From Trichosporon coremiiforme (taxonomy: Eukaryota; Basidiomycota; Tremellomycetes; Trichosporonales; Trichosporonaceae), in the NCBI GenBank assembly GCA_039545355.1, contig BCJJ01000126.1:1-11917 (forward strand): a stretch of 11,917 bases of DNA, given 5' to 3'. Under the pieces are notes generated by a model that had not been told where the DNA came from, did not search any database, and worked only from the letters and a program-made list of their open reading frames with translations. A program made the translations under genes and the position numbers. Below, in pieces: positions 6,866-11,917 of this stretch (positions are counted from its first letter, which is position 1; each line of letters opens with the position of its first letter).

Positions 6866-8257
6866 ATGCCCGACTTCGTCACCTACCCGCCCTTCCACGG
6901 GCCGAGCATCGCGCCCTCGCCCTGTGTTCCGCCAAAGGAGCTGCTGCCCTTGCTGCGTCCGCCGCCCTCGACTCCCCCTCCCCATCCGCCCCGACCCGAC
7001 ATCGACCCCCTGCCCGCTGGCTACACTCGCAGTCTGCACGCCGCACCGGCTGCCTGGCCAAAGCACCTGCGTGAGAGCAATGGCTCGTACTCGCGGGATT
7101 CGACACCGTTTGGCCCTCCCGCAGCTGCGAACGAAGGAAAGGAGGAGCGTGCGAAGCGTGTCGTGGCGGGCAAGGATGAGTGCATGAAGCTGCGTGAACA
7201 GGCGAAGGAGTGGGACATCGAGGAGGCTAAGGCTGGAGGTCACCCGCCTCAGTGGCTTGCGGTCGAGCGCTGGAAGCGGAACGACCCGCACCCCGACGGC
7301 ATCACGCTGGTGCTGACGCACGCAAACGGACTGCCGAAGGAGCAGTGGCACCCTCTCCTGCGTCGGGCGATTGCTGCTTCTGAGTCCGGGGCTCCCGGAG
7401 CCCTCTTTGGAGATGGCAAGGTCGTCAAGGGATCAACACCGATCATCAACGACATCTGGCTGCTCGAGGACACGCACCATGGCTGCTCCGCTGACCTCAA
7501 CACCGGCAATCTCGCTCGTGTCGTGGCGTGGGCCGATGTTCCCCGCGACGTGCTCAACTTCGTCACCCACGTCCTTCCCTCGGCAGTCAACTCGTCTTCT
7601 TACGCTCTTGATTGGAACGACGAGCAGGCTCCTGTGAAAAACCTCGTCGGACTCGGCCACTCGCTCGGCGGAAACGGTCTCGTGCAGGCGGCTGCGCTCC
7701 GCCCGGACTTGTTCTCTTCCCTCTTCCTCGTCGAGCCGATGACGCAACCTGGACTCGGCAGGCCAATGATGCGCAAGATGGGCGACCCGATTCCACTCGG
7801 TGCGCTGAAGCGGCGCAACCTCTGGCCCTCCCTCGCCGACGTCAAGAAGGACGCAATGACGAAGACGTGGGATGAGGACGTGTGGCGTCTCTGGCTGTCC
7901 CACGGCATCGTGCCTGTGGACTACAGCAGGCCAGACGGGGAGGTGACTCTCGCGACGGCACCGTGGGCTGAGTGTGCCGTCTTCTCGGACCCGGTCGGAC
8001 CCCAGCGGGGCTGGGACGCCCTGCCCAAGGTCCGCTGCCCTGTCGGCTTCATCATGGCCGGCAATCCGACCTGGCTCGGCGGACCTGATGTCACGAAGGA
8101 GATTCCCTGGCGCGCACCCCGGAGTCGCAACGAGAGGCTCATGGATGCCGGACACTTGGCTATCCAAGAGCGGCCGGACCTGGTCGCCGACTCTTTCTGG
8201 CGTTTCCTCACCACCCTCAGCGCGGGCGAGTGGGACAATACGGATGCAAAGCTTTAG
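6866..8257 (+). CDS. Alpha/beta hydrolase with C-terminal peroxisomal signal (Lpx1/AKT2-like)
   Basis: An intronless ORF of 463 residues starting in a good context (CAACCATCATGCC). Residues 1-60 are proline-rich and may be a lineage-specific extension. The core begins near 145 (GITLVLTHANGLPKEQWHPL): the HANG motif (152-155) is a likely oxyanion-hole loop. Residues 200-229 (LLEDTHHGCSAD ... WADVPRDVL) match the pattern of peroxisomal Lpx1-type hydrolases, where a 'D-xxHGDSA ... W-D--RD' block precedes the nucleophile. The nucleophile elbow is GLGHSLGGNG with Ser266. The catalytic His is probably H430 (DAGHLAIQERPDLV). The acid may be E290 (FLVEPM) or a residue after the strand near 393-399. 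The C-terminus is Ala-Lys-Leu, a canonical PTS1, so the protein should enter peroxisomes via Pex5. Known relatives include yeast Lpx1, a peroxisomal lipase, and AKT2-like enzymes of fungal secondary metabolism. The substrate, probably an acyl ester or thioester, cannot be told from sequence. It is divergent from the DUF726 gene. Confidence 0.92.
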   Translation: MPDFVTYPPFHGPSIAPSPCVPPKELLPLLRPPPSTPPPHPPRPDIDPLPAGYTRSLHAAPAAWPKHLRESNGSYSRDSTPFGPPAAANEGKEERAKRVVAGKDECMKLREQAKEWDIEEAKAGGHPPQWLAVERWKRNDPHPDGITLVLTHANGLPKEQWHPLLRRAIAASESGAPGALFGDGKVVKGSTPIINDIWLLEDTHHGCSADLNTGNLARVVAWADVPRDVLNFVTHVLPSAVNSSSYALDWNDEQAPVKNLVGLGHSLGGNGLVQAAALRPDLFSSLFLVEPMTQPGLGRPMMRKMGDPIPLGALKRRNLWPSLADVKKDAMTKTWDEDVWRLWLSHGIVPVDYSRPDGEVTLATAPWAECAVFSDPVGPQRGWDALPKVRCPVGFIMAGNPTWLGGPDVTKEIPWRAPRSRNERLMDAGHLAIQERPDLVADSFWRFLTTLSAGEWDNTDAKL

Positions 8258-8504
8258 AAAACATAAGTAGGTAGACAACTAAAATGAATAGAAAGGTTGT
8301 GAAGTCACTGATCGGGCGTGGGAGGTATACTGATGGAGGGACTAGGGACAGGTCCATGCCATCAAAGGGACGACCATGATGATATGAGCGGCGCCCTGTG
8401 TTCTCGCAGTCTGCTGACTGTTGACGCTCCCGACGCCCTCCAACATGATCATAACAGACTTGGGGACAGCTCCTCCATGGCGTCTTCCCACACGTCTTCC
8501 GACC

Positions 8505-9577
8505 ATGCCGCGCACACCAGGGTAAGTTTACGCCTCCTCTTCGTTAACTAACCTCAGCATAATCGACCACCAGTTCTACACGAATCTCATCGACAAGATC
8601 TTCGCCCACGCCGAGTCTCTCTCGGTCTCCGTCCTACTTTCACTCCGCACCGCCTGCCCCTGATGGCGTGAGCGTGTCGACCGCCGTGTCGCCTACCATC
8701 TCATCATGAAGGGCAACATGGTCTCCATTGGGGCGCACTCGGGAATCCTCCGCTGCCGTCTCATGACCGTTATTGAAGACAATGTTGAGGAGGCGAAGAG
8801 CTTAAAGCCTTCGTGGGCTCGCTTCGTCCGTGTCATCGATGTCAACGCTACGAGCAAGCACAAGGACCTCTGCGAGCTGCTCATTGCCTGGAAGATCGAC
8901 CATTACGAGACGCTGCGCTACACAATTGGGCCGCCCGTCTATGGCAAGCGGTCGAAGCTTTGCGAGCAATCGGCTAGAGTTGTTTACCTGCAAAACTCAG
9001 CTTACACTGCCACCGGCCTCTTCGAAGGCGTCCGAAAGAAGAAGGTCGCACACCTCGTTTGCTCGCCCCGCTGTATGGTTGGCCAGCCCAAGAAGGCGGT
9101 CGTTCATCATACTCGTGCAGCTTCTTCAGAGTCTGTGCCCTCGCTATTGCCTGCTCTGATGACTCTATCGGGGCTTAAGGGTCTGCGACACGTGCCTCTG
9201 GTGGTCATCTTCCACAAATGGGGGATTTCAGCAACGGGCGACGTTAGTGATGACGGTGGTGAGGCTTTCCCCGAAACCTCGGTGAAACCTTGGATTTGAT
9301 CGAGTTCAACAGTACCAACTACGGCGGGAAGTCGGACAAAGTTACTGTGGCCACATTTGAGAAGGTATCACCAGGCTCTGTTGGGCTTGGCAGGCTCGAC
9401 TTCAATGCGAAACCGCTGCCATACGGCTTCCACGAAGTGCTCAGATCGGAATGGCAAAGTAGACACCCCCCGCCAGTGTCTGAAGACGGCAGCTTTGATG
9501 ACTCAGACGTTTCCGACGATGAAGGCGTGGCTCGGCAGCCAATATTCAGCGTCAAATTCAAGACCGACGCAGAGTAA
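8505..9577 (+). pseudogene. F-box-like family pseudogene, tandem paralogue of the gene at 10168
   Basis: The original structure is clear from the intact neighbour. Exon 1 is 8505-8521 (17 nt), intron 8522-8557 (36 nt), exon 2 from 8558. The start MPRTPG-IIDHQFYTNLIDKIF aligns with MLKKPR-IIHSLYYPHVVDVIF. A TGA at 8661-8663 interrupts the F-box-like region exactly where the neighbour has an Ala codon before WRE. Similarity then continues (KPSWARFVRVIDVNATSKHK against QPSWAKFVRVIDIDATSCHK) to about 9273, where one base is missing, giving a stop at 9297-9299; the right frame resumes as NLGETLDLIEFNS against NLGHVFKVIKPHV. A final stop at 9575-9577 replaces a Tyr codon (FKTDAE-stop against FKTHEEY), removing about 80 C-terminal residues. 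Reinitiation at ATG 8706 could yield 197 residues lacking the F-box-like part; I consider a product unlikely. Confidence 0.85.
8522..8557 (+). other. Intron of the F-box-like pseudogene, 36 nt, phase 2
   Basis: It has a perfect donor GTAAGT, a branch site CTAAC and an acceptor CTCAG. Position and phase equal those of the intron in the intact paralogue at 10185-10221, so the intron predates the duplication. Confidence 0.85.
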
Positions 9578-9630
9578 CAGTCCCAACTTGCACGCGCCGA
9601 CGAAACTCCAAGACCAATTGAGCCTCTATC

Positions 9631-9676
9631 ACGTCTCCCTTCTTCTGCACTACACGTCTCCCTTCTTCTGCACTAC
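9631..9676 (+). repeat. Perfect 23-bp tandem duplication
   Basis: The unit beginning ACGTCTCCCTTCTTCTGCAC and ending TAC occurs twice in direct succession (9631-9653 and 9654-9676) with no mismatch. It lies just downstream of the pseudogene, and its perfect identity suggests a recent slippage or duplication event. Confidence 0.95.
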
Positions 9677-9756
9677 GGTACAAGCTCCCTCCCACCCTCG
9701 CCGTTCGTGCAGGCAATAAAACCAGTTCGATCTCGCGCTCAAGCTATGCATTCAGG

Positions 9757-9774
9757 CTGTACGACTTCGTACAG
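9757..9774. repeat. Short perfect inverted repeat
   Basis: CTGTACGA (9757-9764) is followed after two bases by its reverse complement TCGTACAG (9767-9774). It could be a binding site for a dimeric regulator upstream of the intact F-box-like gene, or chance; the two-base spacer is too small for a normal hairpin loop. Confidence 0.5.
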
Positions 9775-10167
9775 AAAGCTGTCGTCTTCAGTTCGTGAAG
9801 ATCGGGGGTGGGATCGGTCGATCATCCTCTGCGAGACTAACGCCATCTTCCGGCGGCCAATTTTCCCAAAGACGATACCGCCTCCCTGTAGTCTCACTCA
9901 TCCCTGCTTCACTGACAACGAATGCTGAGCTTGCTGGGATCAGTCCAAGAAGGAACACGAACATGCACCGTATTAGGGCCTGCATGCTTTGCCTTGGACA
10001 GTGGAGGCAGGCAGAGCGGCGATTGCGGTGGGCGTGCCAAGCGGGGGCAACTACGGCTGGTGCGCCCTCGACACACACATCATCGTCAACACGTCAACTT
10101 GACTCATTAGCGCTGCTCCCTGATCTTCCTTCCTCACACTTCACCACCACTGCATGCTCCGATCGAC

Positions 10168-11527
10168 ATGCTCAAGAAGCCACGGTACGCTTCCCTTCCC
10201 ATCCAGCACTGACGAGCCCAGTATCATCCACAGTCTTTACTACCCGCACGTTGTCGACGTCATCTTCGACCATGCGCCCCTCGCTGCTCTCCTCGTCATG
10301 CGGTGCGCGAACAAGGCATGGCGCGAGAAGGCCGACCGCCGCATTGCCTACCACCTTGTTGTGAAGGGCAATTCAACCCCGATCGAGATTCACGCTGGCC
10401 TCCTGGGCGAGCACTTCATGACTATCACGGAGGACAACTTGAAGCTTGCCAAGGAGCTCCAGCCGTCGTGGGCCAAGTTTGTGCGTGTCATCGACATTGA
10501 CGCAACGTCTTGTCACAAGGAGGTCTGCCGCCTCCTCTCTTCCTGGAAGGTCGACGAGAGCTACGAGACGATCCGCTATGTCGTGGGCTCGCCAGCGTTC
10601 GACAAGTACTCCAAGCTGAGCAAGCAGCCGAAGCGAGTCGTCTTCCTCCGCTCTTACGCCATCACCGGTCACTTTGAGGACGACAGCCACAAGACTATGA
10701 AGCGCTTGATCTACTCGGAGCGCTTCATCGGCAAGCCTGGTGGAAGCGGGGGCGCTGTCATCATGCACCAAGAGCAGGCGGCTGCTTACGTGCCGGAGAA
10801 CCCCTTCGAACACCACTCGCTTCTTACTCCCTGTTTCATGTCCTATCCCCTTGTGGTGATCTTGCGCGGATGGAACGAGCCTGTCACTGGCTCGGACGTG
10901 GTGGCGGGCAACATCGAGCTTGCGTTTCAGGGCAACCTCGGGCACGTATTCAAGGTTATCAAGCCGCACGTCCGAACCAGGGTGCCCACGCTGACGATTA
11001 GTAGGAACCTTGACGAAGACCTTATCACGATTGTGGGCATGGAGACTCTCTCGCTGAGCTCGGTGGGACTGAAGGAGGGGGATCTGGACGGGAAGACTCT
11101 GCAGCAGGCCCTCAAAGACCTGCTCCAGCAGTCTTGGGACGAGATGATGGGCTACGCCGCCTCTGAGGAAGAGGACAGCAACAGGGACAGTGAAAGTGAT
11201 GGCACCGACGAGGAAGTGGGCAGCACTGTCAGCTCCTACCTCTCGATGCGCAAGACGATGCGCAAACAACGTCCTTCCCTCCACATCGACTTCAAGACTC
11301 ACGAAGAGTACCGAGCGAGCTGCAACAAATCCGACTACGAAATCGAAACGTCCCTTGTCCTCTCTGTCCGCAGGAACTACTGGGCCCTGCGCAAGCCGGT
11401 TGTTGATCGCCCTCCTCCCCGTCGCCGTCACTCCATCGGCGGCGAGCCTGGTTTCTGTGCTCTGCCGGACAACGTTCGAATGCCCCTTGCTCTTAGGTTC
11501 CGCACACTTGAGAGGCTCAACCTGTAA
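10168..11527 (+). CDS. F-box-like protein, lineage-restricted family (one intron)
   Basis: Proposed exons are 10168-10184 (17 nt) and 10222-11527, giving 440 residues. The spliced N-terminus MLKKPRIIHSLYYPHVVDVI aligns with the pseudogene upstream, which has the same exon and intron layout; this decides the start. Using ATG 10154 without splicing would give 457 residues with an unrelated N-terminus. Residues about 7-50 (YYPHVVDVIFDHAPLAALLV ... CANKAWREKADRRIAYHLVV) have the hydrophobic spacing and terminal 'AWRE' of an F-box-like domain, the module that binds Skp1 in SCF ubiquitin ligases. Downstream there is no obvious leucine-rich or WD repeat, but alternating strands and helices (FVRVIDIDATSCHKEVCRLL). 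A strongly acidic, serine-rich linker lies near residues 325-350 (EEEDSNRDSESDGTDEE), followed by basic RPPPRRRHSIGG near the C-terminus, a possible basophilic-kinase site. F-box identity is from pattern only; the target is unknown. Confidence 0.8.
10185..10221 (+). other. Intron of the F-box-like gene, 37 nt, phase 2, GTACGC donor
   Basis: The donor is GTACGC, weaker than the GTAAGT used elsewhere in the window. An ACTGAC branch-like site and GCCCAG acceptor follow. The position matches the pseudogene intron exactly. Being 37 nt, retention shifts the frame set by ATG 10168, so unspliced message could be translated only from ATG 10154. Confidence 0.75.
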
Positions 11528-11917
11528 TTTGTAGGCGATGTGTATAAACTATCAATGAAAGTGACCATGCCCTTCCTGCAGAGCAACTGAGCACCTGAGA
11601 AGTGAGGGTCCGGTCCTCTCCGATGTGCGCCTTCGATTTGCGCCCTCCACCAGGTGTCTCACAGCAAGGAGGCGCAGTAGCGCCGATCACACCCCATCCC
11701 ACTCCACCCGTGCGTGTGGCAGTGAGGCGCTCACATCAGCACTCCTCATTTTCTCCATTTCCTCACGACGTCGTCCAATCACTTCCCGGGCTTTTCTATG
11801 CGCCGAGCACGATGGGAACGTCAAGAACACGCGTGCATCAATGGTGTAGTCGCTATCATACTTCCTTCGGGTTCTTAAGATCCGGATGAATCATCCTTGG
11901 AAGTGGTCCCGGGTTCA
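11528..11917. other. 3' flank of the F-box-like gene; no gene seen
   Basis: It contains the presumed 3' untranslated region and termination site of the preceding gene. Short frames (11602-11889 + and 11625-11849 +) have no recognisable content. The last bases (CCCGGGTTCA) faintly recall a tRNA B box, but there is no A box at the required distance. Confidence 0.4.

Larger units (their letters stand above)
9578..10167. other. Intergenic region between the pseudogene and its intact paralogue
   Basis: It holds any remaining pseudogene debris, a 23-bp tandem duplication (9631-9676) and the presumed promoter and leader of the intact gene. Open frames on both strands here (for example 9795-10364 + and 9788-10078 -) encode nothing recognisable and overlap each other. 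No TATA box was identified with confidence. Confidence 0.4.

Noticed and set aside
7433..8278. Minus-strand ORF of 281 codons
   Set aside because: It is antisense to the PTS1 hydrolase, whose motifs are unmistakable on the plus strand.
8706..9299. A stand-alone 197-residue gene starting at ATG 8706
   Set aside because: Homology to the intact paralogue extends upstream of this ATG through an in-frame stop and downstream past a frameshift, so it is the middle of a pseudogene.
9788..10364. Overlapping ORFs 9788-10078 (-), 9795-10364 (+) and 9922-10110 (+)
   Set aside because: They contradict each other, and the long plus frame runs out of frame into the F-box-like gene. One hydrophobic stretch in the minus frame is not enough to call a gene.
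10373..11431. Minus-strand ORF of 352 codons
   Set aside because: It is a GC-driven antisense shadow of the intact F-box-like gene; the plus frame is supported by the paralogue.
11870..11917. Possible tRNA at the window end (GGGTTCA)
   Set aside because: There is no A box at a suitable distance, the B box lacks its conserved continuation, and no cloverleaf could be drawn.

Overview
The window looks like nuclear DNA of a basidiomycetous yeast, most likely in the Tremellomycetes and perhaps the Trichosporonales. This is inferred from GC-rich, closely packed genes, GT-AG introns of only 36-37 nt with CTNAC-type branch sites, and the protein families present. There is no sign of bacterial or viral genes, rRNA, tRNA or CRISPR.

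Layout. (1) 275-616 (+): a small gene that, after removal of one 36-nt intron, encodes a 101-residue coiled-coil protein ending in a hydrophobic segment, so a candidate tail-anchored membrane protein. (2) 1085-1636 (+): a low-complexity, highly charged 183-residue ORF of uncertain reality. (3) About 1807-2562 (-): no intact gene, but broken reading-frame pieces in different frames that in order resemble the C-terminal domain of Mediator subunit 13; I read this as a decayed gene fragment. (4) 3380-3958 (+): a single-pass membrane protein of 192 residues. (5) 4483-6477 (-): a three-exon gene for a 640-residue DUF726/TMCO4-type alpha/beta hydrolase, tail-to-tail with the previous gene. (6) 6866-8257 (+): a 463-residue alpha/beta hydrolase ending in Ala-Lys-Leu, a peroxisomal targeting signal; it is divergent from gene 5 across a 388-bp shared promoter. 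(7) 8505-9577 (+) and 10168-11527 (+): two tandem members of one F-box-like family. The first is a pseudogene (nonsense codon, 1-nt frameshift, early stop). The second is intact and encodes 440 residues after a 37-nt intron. Both share a 17-nt first exon and the same intron position and phase.

No pathway links the genes. The shared points are two hydrolases, probably acting on lipids or esters, from one divergent promoter; two small membrane proteins of unknown role; and signs of gene turnover at two places (the Med13-like relic and the F-box-like pseudogene). The main value of the reading is the splice models, which change the N- or C-terminus of several predicted proteins.
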